A stretch of DNA of 64,000 bases from Aspidapion aeneum (taxonomy: Eukaryota > Arthropoda > Insecta > Coleoptera > Brentidae): positions 15,351,272-15,415,271 of the forward strand of contig OY755042.1 of the NCBI GenBank assembly GCA_963576565.1, given 5' to 3'. Shown in pieces: positions 44,871 to 56,509 of the stretch (position 1 is the first letter of the stretch; each line of letters opens with the position of its first letter). Under the pieces are notes generated by a model. The model was not told where the DNA came from. It saw only the letters and a program-made list of their open reading frames with translations, and made no database searches. A program made the translations under genes and the position numbers.

Positions 44871-44943
44871 GTAAGTTTAATTGCTGCTTTTTAAGCTATT
44901 TCTATACTTGGGGCAATATTTTAATGCTTGAACTGACTTTTAG

Positions 44944-45255
44944 CTGTTCAAGAGATATCAAAACCTTGTCAGCCTTCACCATGTGGACCAAATAGCCAAT
45001 GCAAAGAAATAAATAATCAGGCTGTATGTTCTTGTTTGTCAGAATATATTGGTAGCCCTCCAAATTGTCGACCAGAATGTACCACCAGCTCAGACTGTTC
45101 AAGGGACAAATCTTGTAAAAATTTTAAATGCATTGATCCGTGTCCAGGAACGTGTGGGTTAAATGCTGATTGCAGAGTAATAAATCATAATCCTATCTGT
45201 ACATGTCGTTTTCATTTTACTGGCGATCCATTTACGAGATGTCATCCCATTCAGC
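44944..45255 (+). CDS. dp: dumpy exon 39 (unit D, round 5)
   Basis: One unit, QAVCSC, SPPNC, DPY ECTTSSDC...SCKNFKC, EGF2 with HFTGDPFTRC. Ends CHPIQR. Confidence 0.9.
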
Positions 45256-45313
45256 GTAAGATAGTCTCTGTTATTTTAAAAAGACCTATATTTAAATACA
45301 AAAAATTTTTTAG

Positions 45314-46261
45314 GGCCATCTACTGCTCCAATTCCCAAACCTGTTGCAAATCCATGCTTACCTTCACCTTGCGGTCCCAATGCAAGATGTAGAGATATTG
45401 GGGGCACCCCTTCTTGTTCGTGTTTACCAGATTTTACCGGTAGTCCTCCGAGTTGCAGACCAGAATGCACAGTTAATTCAGAATGTCAAAATAATTTTGC
45501 TTGTATTAGACAAAAATGTGCTGATCCATGTCCAGGTTCTTGCGGATTGGATGCGTTTTGTAGCGTTAAAAATCATATTCTTATTTGTACTTGTAATGAA
45601 GGTTTTACAGGCGATCCCTTTACTTATTGCAAGCCATTACCCATACCTACACAAGCTATCCTTAACAGTGATCCATGTGATTTAATAAGTTGTGGAGCGA
45701 ATGCCATTTGTACAAACGGAATGTGCTCATGTTTACCTGAATATCATGGAGACCCATATAGTGGTTGTAGACCAGAATGCGTTCTTAGTTCGGATTGTTC
45801 AAAAGATAAAGCTTGTGTTAGACAAAAATGTCTAGACCCTTGTCCAGGAACTTGTGGAACGAATGCCGATTGCACTGTTATTAATCACATTCCTACATGT
45901 ACTTGTATTGCCGGATATATTGGAAATGCATTTGTAATGTGCCAACCAATTCCCAAAGAAACTGTAACGAATGTATGTATACCAAGTCCATGTGGTCCCA
46001 ATAGCGTGTGCAAAGAAATTAACGACCAGGCTGTTTGCTCATGTGTAACTGGCTACTTTGGAAGTCCTCCAAATTGCAGACCAGAATGCATTACTAATTC
46101 CGAATGTCGACTGGATAAAGCTTGCGTCAATCAAAAATGCGTTGATCCTTGTCCAGGAGCCTGTGGGTTAAATGCTAATTGCAAAGTTATTTCTCATAAC
46201 CCCATTTGCAGCTGTCGAGATGATTTTATTGGAGATCCATTTACACGCTGCATTCCAAAAC
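45314..46261 (+). CDS. dp: dumpy exon 40 (units E+F+A fused)
   Basis: A 948-nt exon. E: TPSCSC, SPPSC, ACIRQKC. F: DPCDLISCG, one residue longer than usual between Cys1 and Cys2, C-T-N-G-M-C, GNAFVMC. A (round 6): QAVCSC, SPPNC, ACVNQKC, FTRC. The F-A intron present in most rounds is missing; the same fusion recurs at 62324-63268. Confidence 0.9.
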
Positions 46262-46317
46262 GTAAGATTAAATCAAAGTTATGTTGTTTCAATCTTATAA
46301 TATTTTCATCTTTTTAG

Positions 46318-46635
46318 CATTGGAAGAACCAATAAAAACAAATCCTTGTCATCCTTCTCCATGTGGACCCAATTCGCTGTGTAAAGAAATAAATGATAAT
46401 CCAGTTTGCACTTGTTTGTCGGAATTCATAGGCAGTCCTCCATTTTGTAAACCAGAATGTATCAGCAATAGTGATTGTCCATACCACTTGGCTTGCATTA
46501 ATCAAAAATGTAAAGACCCCTGCCCTGATGTGTGTGGATTAAACGCTGAGTGTAAAACAGTCAGCCACACACCAAACTGTATTTGCATATCTGGTTTGGT
46601 TGGAAATCCGTATTTTGAATGTACTTCGCCTCAAC
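46318..46635 (+). CDS. dp: dumpy exon 41 (unit B, round 6)
   Basis: One unit, NPVCTC, SPPFCKPEC, ACINQKC, DPCPDVCG, SHTPNC. EGF2 ends VGNPYFEC. Confidence 0.9.
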
Positions 46636-46813
46636 GTAAGATTTTTTGACTCCACTTATTAAAACATTTTTCTCCAAAATTTAATTGCTGTGTTTATTCT
46701 AACGTATTCGCTGGTTTACTGCCTCAGCGCATTACTAAATGCATTATTTTGTAATTTTACCACCAGTATATTCCGTTTGTTATTGAGGAAACTACTAAAC
46801 GTCCTATTTTTAG

Positions 46814-47137
46814 TGCCCACAGTACAAGAACCTGTAAATCCCTGCGTGCCCACACCTTGTGGGGCAAATGCTTTATGTAAAGTAAGAAATAATGCTGGAT
46901 CATGTGTTTGTTTTCCTGAATATATCGGAAATCCTTATGAGGGATGTCGACCTGAATGCACTGTTAATTCCGATTGCCCTTCGAACAAGGCTTGTATAAA
47001 TAATAATTGCAAAGACCCTTGCCCTGGAGTATGTGCACCCAACGCTATTTGCCATGTTGTTAATCATTTGCCCAGCTGCATCTGTAATCCTGGATTAACT
47101 GGTGATCCATTTAAATATTGTACGGCTCCTATCTTAG
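46814..47137 (+). CDS. dp: dumpy exon 42 (unit C, round 6)
   Basis: One unit, VPTPCG (Thr before PCG), NNAGSC, GNPYEGC, ACINNNC, GVCAPNAIC. Donor GTAGGT at 47138. Confidence 0.9.
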
Positions 47138-47192
47138 GTAGGTTCAATTAAATCCAAACCTAATTTACCATTCTAACTAATTCGATTTTTAG

Positions 47193-47510
47193 CTGATGAA
47201 AGACCAATTCCACAGACCTTATGCCATGCTTCCCCTTGTGGACCTAATAGTCAATGTAAAGAAATAAATAATCAAGCAATATGCTCTTGCTTGCCCGAGT
47301 ATATTGGAACCCCACCAAATTGTAGACCTGAATGTACCGGTAGTTCAGAATGCCCACAAAATAAAGCATGTATTAATCAAAAATGCAAAGATCCATGTCC
47401 TGGAACTTGTGGTTTGAATACTGAATGTAGAGTTGTAAATCACAGCCCAATTTGTTCCTGTAAATATGATTACACTGGAGATCCATTTTCAAAATGCTAT
47501 ATTATTCCAA
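47193..47510 (+). CDS. dp: dumpy exon 43 (unit D, round 6)
   Basis: One unit, linker DERPIPQTLC, HASPCG, QAICSC, TPPNC, DPY ECTGSSEC...ACINQKC, EGF2 FSKC. Confidence 0.9.
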
Positions 47511-47681
47511 GTAAGTTGGAACTTTATTTTCACCGTAACACTTACCTTATCAACTTAAGTATTTGCATAATATTATTTATCATAAACTTTAATCTCTGTA
47601 TAACTATACATATAGTAAAACCGAAAGTTGTAAACTAATTATAATGTTCAATGTTGCTTTCTTACATTGATTATTTTACAG

Positions 47682-48317
47682 CTCCATCAGTGGTTCAAGA
47701 AACATCAGATCCTATTGACCCTTGCCTCATTCCATCATATTGTGGTTTCAATGCGAGATGTTTGAATTTTAACGGAGTTGCCAGTTGTGAATGCTTACCT
47801 ACATTTATTGGCGCGCCTCCAAATTGTAGACCTGAATGCGTTCAAAATTTCGAATGTTCCGGAAACTTGGCATGTTTGGGACAAAAATGCAAAGATCCAT
47901 GCCCAGGTTCATGCGGGTCACATGCTCTATGCAGTGTTCATAACCACATAGCTATCTGCACTTGTCCTGAAGGATATATGGGTGATCCGTTTAGTTCTTG
48001 TAAACTAAAACCAGTAATTCCAAAACCTCAAGAAAGTGATCCTTGTTCACTTTGTGGACCTAATACAAATTGCTACAACTCAATTTGTACATGTTTGCCA
48101 GAATTCCATGGTGATCCTTATAGAGGCTGTCGGCCAGAATGTGTACAAAATAATGATTGTACCAAAGATAAAGCTTGCATTAAAAATAAATGTGTAAACC
48201 CATGCCCCGAACCTTGTGGAGAGAACAGCGTCTGCGAAGTAGTTAATCACATACCAATATGTACATGTATTCAGGGTTACCAGGGAAATGCGCTGGTTTT
48301 CTGTACGAAAACTCCAG
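47682..48317 (+). CDS. dp: dumpy exon 44 (units E+F, round 6), F with shortened EGF1
   Basis: Two fused units. E: DPCLIPSYCG, VASCEC, APPNC, ACLGQKC. F: DPCSLCG, where Cys1-Cys2 spacing is 2 residues instead of 4-5, as well as the short C-Y-N-S-I-C loop; NPCPEPCG in EGF2. GNALVFC replaces GNAF. This is the most deviant unit seen. Confidence 0.9.
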
Positions 48318-50232
48318 GTATTATTTTACTTTTGTATTCTGTCATATTACTTAAGGAATATGTTTTGCGGATATATACTTTTAGCCCAATCATTTTTGGT
48401 TTTTTTAAGGAAAAAAATGGGGAAAAAGAGATAGATTATAAAATGACTTTTTTACCTCCAAATTTGTTGTGAGAAGTGTCCGCCATTTTCGATTTTCTGT
48501 TTTTCACAATTTTCACCTTTTGCACTGTAGCAAACATGGTTTAAAACAAAGTGGTAGAGTCAATTCTCTACATTTTTTTTGTCCATATTTATTGTGAAAA
48601 AAAAGTAAAACGTATATAAAATATAAACACCAACGCAGGTTTTCTAACTCTCAACTTTTTTGTACCAACTGGTTTTTTCTACTACGCGACGTGTAGATCA
48701 CGGACAGGAACGCGTTTTTGTTTTATTAATTCTTAACAGTATTTTTAGAATTCGTCATGGACATGTTATTCTATAATCTAAAAAAAGCGTGATACGAAAA
48801 TAACTTTAAAGGCCAAAAAGTCGTTGAAAAAAAATACATTTTTAAGAGAGCCAGCCGGTGGCGCTTATGTTTTTTTACCTTGGTTAGGATGTCTTTTAGG
48901 ACTCCACTAGACATAATATTTTAATCTAATTAGTGTTAAGTTAGCTGCTTGTTACTACAAATAGCACTAACAAATTTTAACAAAATCGACTAAAAGAGTA
49001 TTGGCAAAACCAATTTAAAAAATAAGTTTAACACCCTGTTACTTAAAAAACTAAAATAAAAACTAAGATTTTTTTCTTAAAATTTCTTAATAAAGCACCC
49101 ATGGATAGTTGGACCCATACTTAAATAACACCCTGTATATCTTAGGCTAAGTTACCTCACACCGGCGTCGCGTCGCTGTGTAAAAATAACCAGTTTTTCA
49201 AAATGTTGTGCTAATTTAGTTTGGTAATGTCCCCTGAAGATGTAAGTTTCTGCTTACGAAACATGTCGGGACTATTTGTTTAAAACAAATTAAAAATTAG
49301 TAGAGGAAGGCAATAACATGTTTGATTTCCTAAAAAAATTTTAATAAAAAAATTGTTGAACTTAACTTAAGTCTTTTATAACTTTGTAAATTTTTTATGA
49401 AAATGGTTCAAAAGTTAGAAAAACTGCATTAGTGAACGAAAACTGTAGAAAATTAAATTTTGTACAAATGACCTCGCACAAATAACATAGGCGTTGGGCT
49501 TCGGTGGAATGCTTTAATACTTACGTATGCTATACACGAGATCCTCTCCCTTATTATTATTATTATTAAATTTTATTTCTGATATTCTTTACGTTTTACA
49601 AAAACATATGTTTTTCTTAATACTTAATAATTTAAACTTAACTATCAAACAGAAATGAAAGAAAAATCTGCTGAAGTCCTGTTGGACTTGTGCACAGAAT
49701 ACAATGTTTAAATGGAACAAATCTTCTTATGGGCTCCAGGAGCTGTGGAATTTCCATTCAAACTTTGCAATTCGACCATGTTTTCATAATAAAAATAAAC
49801 AAATATGTCAAGACATTTCGGTAATTTTTTTTAGTTTGACAATTTGCACAAATAGACTTAGGTAGCATAACACTGGGGTGATAGGTTCTCAAATAAAAAG
49901 AAATTGTTGAAATGGAATGACCCATGACCTACGGTATTTACATACAGTACCGGCCAAAAGTGGAGCAATCACCTAAATATCTGAGGGCACGGCAGTGCCT
50001 CGCCAAGTTCGCGCGCCGGAATCATCTTTTCTGGAAACATTTCAGCCGATATTTGACCTACCTAAAACTCTACTTCGGAATGAGCTACGAATCTCTCATG
50101 GCACAGTCGTAGATCTCCATGGAGTTAACAAACCCTCCATTTCATGAAATTCCATAAAGTAGTAAAGTAGTTACGAAATTTCAAAAAACGTCGAAATTGC
50201 CACTCAGTCACTGACTCACTGATGTATAGATC

Positions 50233-51185
50233 ATCAATATTCTACTGTACTTCCAGACATGCTACAAAGCTAAAATTTGGCAGACTGATAGAAATTATGA
50301 CCAAACCCCTGGAAAAAATCAAAAAACCCCAAAATTTTAATTTACTCCCCTCCCCTATACATTTAAAGTTATGTAAAAGTAGCATCGCCCACTTCCAGAA
50401 ATGCTAGAGAGTTGAGCTTTGGCAGAATGATAGGAACTATGATAAAACTAAAGGAAAAAATCAAAAAACTCCACAATATTAACTTACTCCCCTCCCCTAT
50501 ACATTTAAAGTTTTGTAAAAGTAGCATTGCCCACTTCCAGAAATGCTAGAGAGTTGAGCTTTGGCAGACTGATAGGAACTATGATAAAACTATAGGAAAA
50601 AACACCCCAAAATTCTAATTTACTTCCTTCCCCTATAAATGTAAAGTTATGTAAAAGTAACACTGCCCACTTCCAGAAACGCTAGAGAGCTGAACTTTTT
50701 AAGACTGAAAGACAATATGATAAAACTATATGAAAAAATTTAAAAACACCAACATTTTAATTTACTTCCCTCTCCTATAAATGTAAAGTTATATAAAACT
50801 AACATTGCCCACTTCCAGAAACGCTAGAGAGCTGAGCATTGGAATGCTGATAGAAATTATGATAAAACCATGGGAAAAAATTTAAAAAGTCCAATATTTT
50901 CATTTACTCTCCTCCCCTATAAATGTAAAGTTATGTAAAAGTAACATTACCCACTTCTAGAAACGCTAGAGAGCTGAGCATTGGAAGACTGATAGGAACT
51001 ATGATAAAACTATAGGACAAAGCTTAAAAACACGACAATTTTAATACATTTCACCCCCTATACATGTAAAGTTATGTAAAAGTAACATTGTGCACTTTCA
51101 GAAACGCTAGAGAGCTGAGCTTTGGCAGGCTGATAGGAACTACGATAAAACCATGGAAAAAAATTAAAAACCTCAAAAATTTAAG
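50233..51185. repeat. tandem array, ~141-bp period
   Basis: About seven copies, anchored on CTAGAGAG at about 50404, 50545, 50682, 50824, 50965 and 51106, with an earlier diverged copy. The unit has CCCACTTCCAGAAACGCTAGAGAG, GATAGGAACTATGATAAAAC and CTCCCCTATAAATGTAAAGTTATG. A (CACT/GACT) stretch precedes it at 50202-50222. Confidence 0.85.
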
Positions 51186-51275
51186 TAAGGCATTGCAAAA
51201 GTTTTGAACAAATTTCCGCATATTTTACTACTTTAAAAATTAAGTATTATCCAATTCCTTTAAGAAAGAAGTGAA

Positions 51276-51547
51276 ATCATAACAAAAACATTTCATGTAA
51301 AAAAAGCCAAGTACGCGAAAAAGGCATTCCGTAAAAAGAATTGAGATAAAAGTAAAGCCAAGTTCTCCAATACAAATTTCAAAATGAAAGGTTCTTACTA
51401 GTTTGGAAATATTTTTCTAAACTAGTAAGAACCTTTCATTTTAAAATTTGTATTGGAGAACTTGGCTTTACTTTTATCTCAATTCTTTTTACGGAATGCC
51501 TTTTTCGCGTACTTGGCTTTTTTTACATGAAATATTTTTGTTGTGAT
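51276..51547. repeat. near-perfect long hairpin, 129-bp arms
   Basis: ATCATAACAAAAACATTTCATG at 51276 is matched, inverted, by CATGAAATATTTTTGTTGTGAT ending 51547. The arms (51276-51404 and 51419-51547) are almost identical: I see one mismatch in the inner ~112 nt, and a few more near the ends. The loop is about 14 nt. No coding potential. Confidence 0.9.
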
Positions 51548-52587
51548 AAATCTAATTCTGTTCAACTATCAAAGAACAAGTGATACATTTGAAAACTTCA
51601 GTCCAGTTCTCAGTTCACGTGTTTCGGCGATTTTCGATACAAAATCATTTAGTGCCTTTTTGTCACGTTTAAAAAAAACTAAAAATACAACTTTTTTCGC
51701 AACAATGGCAAGTACCATTCGAAAGAGTTGTAAAAGTTCTATATGTCCTGAAAATTTCACTATAAATGGACAAAGAATAGTCTACATATAATTTTTTAAA
51801 ATTGACAAAATTGATCAATATTGCCAAAAATTTTGAAATATTGGTAATTTTTGTGAAATTTTTAGGACACATACAACTTTTACGTCTCGTCTGAATGGGA
51901 CTTGCCATTTTTGCCTAAAATTACCCACAAAAAATGTTTTTAGCTTTGTATAAAAAATCGCCGAAACACGTAAACTAGGAACTAGAATAAAGTTTTTAAA
52001 TGTACCACTTGTTCTTTGATAATTGGAACAGAATCAGATTTTCTCCAGAGATCTCCACTTTTGGCTGGTACTGTGGATAATAAAAGTCACTTATTTGAGA
52101 AATTCGTTAATATTAGCAACCTTAAATTTCTACAGTGTGTGTTTGTCTAATAATTTACCAAAATCAACTATCGTCGAAATGATTTGACATATTGGTTTGT
52201 TTTTAATACCACATTGTCAAATTGCAAACTTTAGATATAAATTCCAAAGCTCCTGAAGCCTATCCGAAGATTTGTCCCATTTAAACATTGTATGGGAGAA
52301 TCTCGTCTATAACATACGTGAGTATTAAAGCATTCCACCAAAGCCCAACGCCCACGTAATTTGTGCGATGTCATTTGTTGCCTACCATTTTATTGGAGAA
52401 GTGGTGAAAATCAGCAAAAACCTCAAAGCCAAGATGGCGTACACTTCCCTTCGCATATTTGTGGGCAACAAATCATAATTATAAGCTACACCTCCGGAGA
52501 TACCTAACTGCGTCAAATCATTTCTTGTGTCATGTTTTTCTTTACAAAAAAGAAATTCTTAAATGATGATTTGGCTATTTCTTTTAG

Positions 52588-52893
52588 AAAATATACCCCA
52601 AAACCCCTGCAGTCCTAGCCCGTGTGGCCCTAATAGTCAATGTAGAGAAGTAAATAGTCAAGCAGTATGCTCCTGCGTCCCAGGTTACTTTGGCAGCCCT
52701 CCCTCTTGTCGACCTGAATGTGTGCAGAGTTCAGATTGTGCTTTAAACTTGGCATGCGTCAATCAGAAATGTATTGATCCTTGTCCAGGAAGTTGTGGTT
52801 TTAACGCGCATTGTCAAGTAATTAATCATAGTCCAGTTTGCAGCTGTCCTTTGAGAATGACTGGAAATCCATTTGTTAGTTGTAGTATAATAC
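52588..52893 (+). CDS. dp: dumpy exon 45 (unit A, round 7)
   Basis: One unit, QAVCSCVPGYFG, SPPSC, DPY ECVQSSDC...ACVNQKC, CPGSCG, TGNPFVSC, ending CSIIR. Confidence 0.9.
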
Positions 52894-53702
52894 GTAAGTG
52901 TCAATACACTTTACTTTTCAATAACTGAAAATACCCTATAATTTTTTAAAATTTTCTTAAATATATTTCAGGACTTTTTTTATTTCACAAATTAATCGTA
53001 AAGTGCTAATAGGTTCGCCATCACTTTAGTCGCCGTCAACATCAACCGGTTCGGTTCACGTGGAAATTTTCATAAAGCGATATGGGTAACTTTATCAAAA
53101 CAACCTAAATATTATTTGTTTCTCTCAAAACATGTCAAAATATGGATAATGAAAAATCCAAGAAACAAATTTTCACAATTTTTTAAATAAAACTAAACTC
53201 ATTTACTACTTTTTTCATAATGTTCATTTGTCCTTCTCTTAATTGTCTACTTGTTACTATTAAGTTTTTTTAGTAATGAATTATTTAAAGTCAGGTCTAA
53301 AAACTGGGTAATTAGAAATTAGAATTTAGATTTTTATTTTTTAGTTTTTGAAATGTGATGCTACAAATTAAGAAAAAAAACATACATAGAACTTTATAAA
53401 AACTGTAATCAAAGAAATTAAATGATACGACCTCCACGAACAAGTCGCACTTAGCAACTTCAGTGGCAGTATTATTTATTTTCCAAGATTCTTGTAGACA
53501 GAAAATAATTAATGACTGTTTATGTAAAAATACTTATTTTGGGAAATAAATATTTATTATTATTATTATTATTATACAAATTGGAAGATAAACTGCTAGA
53601 TCGAAAGACATTACAGTAGTACAATAATTATAAATAAAACTATAACAAAATCTTAAAAACCTAAAATCGAGTTTGGTTTAATTTATTTAAATTTTCTTGT
53701 AG
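52894..53702 (+). other. intron, 809 nt
   Basis: Between A and B. Contains a (TAT)n microsatellite at about 53551-53575. Nothing else recognised. Confidence 0.6.
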
Positions 53703-54020
53703 AAGAAGAACCCTTGCAAACCATAGACCCTTGTAACCCTTCTCCATGTGGTGGTTATGCCATTTGCAAAGTAATTGCAGATCAGCCTGTGTGTTCGTGT
53801 TTACCGGACTACATTGGGTCACCGCCAAATTGTAAACCGGAATGTATTAGCAATAGCGAATGTCCAAATAGTTTGGCTTGTGTTAATCAAAAATGCAAAG
53901 ATCCATGCAATCAGTTATGTGGTCTTAATGCCCAATGTCGAGTAGTAACCCATACGCCAAATTGCATTTGCCTCCCAGGATACAGCGGGGACCCCTTTAC
54001 AAGTTGCTCTATACCATCGC
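53703..54020 (+). CDS. dp: dumpy exon 46 (unit B, round 7)
   Basis: One unit, linker EEPLQTIDPC, GGYAIC, QPVCSC, SPPNCKPEC, ACVNQKC, DPCNQLCG, THTPNC. Donor GTAAGA at 54021. Confidence 0.9.
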
Positions 54021-54049
54021 GTAAGAAAATTTTAAACCTATACACTTGA

Positions 54050-55620
54050 TGCTGTTGCTTAAAATTAAATTATGTTTTGCTTTTTGTTGTCTGCAACAAC
54101 AAATATCTAATGCTTCTTTGCTGACAAACATTAACCTTGCTTAAATCATAGTTACTCTTTAAAAATAGACGAGAAATTAATTTACCAGTTACTTCGTATT
54201 AATGAGTAAGTAGTTAATTATACTAAAAATGTATTAAATTTTTTATTTCTAACAAAGTGTACAGGTCGTCCAAGGAAAGTTCTTTCCCTCTATCGCTTTC
54301 AGTAAAAAAAAACGTTGTTTTTAATATTATTTACTAAAAGGATATTAGGTGGGTCCAGTTTGGAAACCCTTTATTAATATGCTTTATACATTTTATTTCA
54401 TTGTTATGAAATATTGCTTAATAAGCCTGGCTAAACATGCATTGCGGTGAAAATTCTCCCTGCTACCTTTTTGAACGCAGTAAGATATTAAACAGATAAT
54501 GCCGTTGCTTAAAACTAATCTTGTTTAAGGCGTAAAGCTATGCTGACAAACATTAACCGTGCTTTAATCATAGTTACTCCTTAAAAATAAACCGGAAATG
54601 ATTTTAGCAGTTGCTTCATGTTAAAGAGTAAGTAGTTAATAAAACAAAAAATTTGTTGAATTTTTTTATTTCTAACAAGATCACCAATGAAAGTGCTTAC
54701 CCTATATACCTTTCAGTAAAAAAACCCTTTATTAATATGCTTATACATTTTATTTCATTGTTATGAAATATTGCTTAATAAGCCTGGCTAAACATGCATT
54801 GCGGTGAAAATTCTCCCTGCTACCTTTTTAAACGCAGTAAGATATTAAACAGATAATGCCGTTGCTTAAAACTAATCTTGTTTAAGGCGTAAAGCTATGC
54901 TGACAAACATTAACCGTGCTTAAATCATAGTTACTCCTTAAAAATAAACGGGAAATTATTGTTGAAGTCTTTATTTCTAACAAGATCACCAATAAAAGTG
55001 CTTCCCCTATATACCTTTCCGTAAAAAAAACATTGATTTTTAATATTATTTACTAAAAGGAAATTAGGTGGGTCCAATTTTGGTTTCGAAACCCTTTATA
55101 AATGTGCTTTATACATTTTATTTCATGGTCATTGCTTAATAAGCCTGGCTAAACATGCATTGTGTACGTAAAAATCCCCCTGCTACCTTTTTGAACGCAG
55201 TAAAATATTAAACACATAATGCTATTCCTTAAAACTAATCTTGTTTAAGGCGTGGTTATTATAAACTAAGCCACCAAATATATAAGCGAAAAATGTAGTA
55301 TAAATTATGTTTTGCTTTTTGTTGTCTGCAACAAGAAATATCTAATGCTGCTATGCTGACAAACATTAACCTTGCTTAGATCATAGTTACTCTTTGAAAA
55401 TAGACCGGAAATTAATTTACCAGTTGCTTCGTATTTAAGTAGTTAATAATTCTAAAAATTCATTGAATTTTTTATTTCTAACAAAATATACAGGTCTTCC
55501 AATGAAAGTCCTGTCCATTTTAGTAAAATAAACGGTGACTTATTATTTACTGAAAGGAAATTAGGTGGGGCCAATTTTGGTTTGGAAACCCTTTATAAAT
55601 ATGCTTTTTACATTTTGGTA
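54050..55620. repeat. tandem array, ~360-455 bp period
   Basis: Four diverged copies anchored on GCTGACAAACATTAACC at about 54120, 54542, 54899 and 55355. Shared phrases include AAATCATAGTTACTC, TTTTTATTTCTAACAA, GGAAATTAGGTGGG and TGCTTAATAAGCCTGGCTAAAC. Copies differ by indels, so the spacing is uneven. Confidence 0.85.
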
Positions 55621-56225
55621 ACTTTTGAATATAGTAAGATATTGACTTAAAATAAAATATTTGTTTTATGAAATAGTTATTTAGCTAACAAGTGCAGAAA
55701 GTGGTACTTTTCCGCGCGTGTAGCTTGGTACCACATTTTTCCTACGATCCTTCAATCATTGCCGAAAAATTATAAAAAGCAATGTTTAATAAAAAAAAAT
55801 TGAGTTTTTAAACATTTAAAATTAAAAAAAAAATAATAAAGAAATAAGTGCGGAGCAGTCACTTTACCGCGCTCTTGTTTTTTTTGCATGCAGGAAAGTG
55901 CAACTTTCAGCACTCAAATAAGTGGGAAAAAGTGTACTTTCAGTACGCTCGTAGGAAAATACTTTTACTAGATCCTAAAGTATCTTTTGTAACCGTGAGA
56001 TTAACTTCAGGCTGAAGGGTCAGTAACAATTTTACATTTTTTGATAGAATGTTGTGTGTGTGTTTTTTACCAGTTCAATTATTGATAATTCGTATTTTGG
56101 CTTATAGTTTCTACAACCCTTTTTTCCTTTTTAACAGTTTAACAGATTGATTTTATATTAAAACAACCATGTTGAATATGTTTACTACTTTGTGCGTATT
56201 TTTCAAAATCGTTTTATCAGTGTTA

Positions 56226-56509
56226 ACTAAAAGTGGATATGCACTTCGTATCCCGTTAAAGTTGTCGTGGCGATGTGAATCGCGTAATTTGATTGGTCAG
56301 GCGGGCGGTCGATACTGTGCCTACGCGGCTGGGTGAAATACGTACGGACGACAACGCGTAGCTTTACGACACCCAACCCGTGTGTATCTCATCCAGCGAA
56401 GTGTAGCGAAGTAGTGAGCTGTCAAAACAAAATTTTGACCAATATGATTACAGTATTTCCTGGTTACGCAAACGACAAAGCTTTATGAAGTGCATATCAA
56501 CTTTAAGTG
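56226..56509. mobile_element. M3 MITE copy 2
   Basis: Ends ACTAAAAGTGGATATGCACTTC (left) and CTTAAAGTTGATATGCACTTC (right, inverted) form terminal inverted repeats. The interior matches 16350-16550 (GATTGGTCAGG, GAAATACGTACG, TAGCTTTACGACACCCAA). CpG-rich, non-coding. Confidence 0.78.

Larger units (their letters stand above)
49945..52073. mobile_element. Tc1/mariner-like element with inserted array and hairpin
   Basis: The ends CAGTACCGGCCAAAAGTGGAG (left) and CAGTACCAGCCAAAAGTGGAG (right, inverted) match, with TA before the left end. The right part 51550-52041 is itself an inverted repeat (TCAAAGAACAAGTG...TGTTTCGGCGATTTT against AAAATCGCCGAAACACGT...CTTGTTCTTTGA) related to the MITE at 15334. 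Between the left end and 51550 lie a tandem array and a hairpin, so the left arm was interrupted by later insertions. No transposase is present. Confidence 0.7.
49465..52377. repeat. foldback FB3 with nested elements
   Basis: The left CAAATGACCTCGCACAAAT...GCGTTGGGCTTCGGTGGAATG (49465 on) is matched, inverted, by the right arm ending 52377. Arms continue through ACAATGTTTAAATGG, AGGAGCT-TGGAATTT and AAACTTTGCAATT. The interior is occupied by a Tc1-like element (49945-52073), itself interrupted. Confidence 0.75.
48318..52587 (+). other. intron, 4.3 kb, repeat-rich
   Basis: Between F and A, the normal order. From 49465 to 52377 it is the nested foldback FB3. In 48318-49464 I see AT-rich sequence, two CACCCTGT motifs (49030, 49128) and a hammerhead-like hairpin (49229-49272), but no gene. 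Confidence 0.7.
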
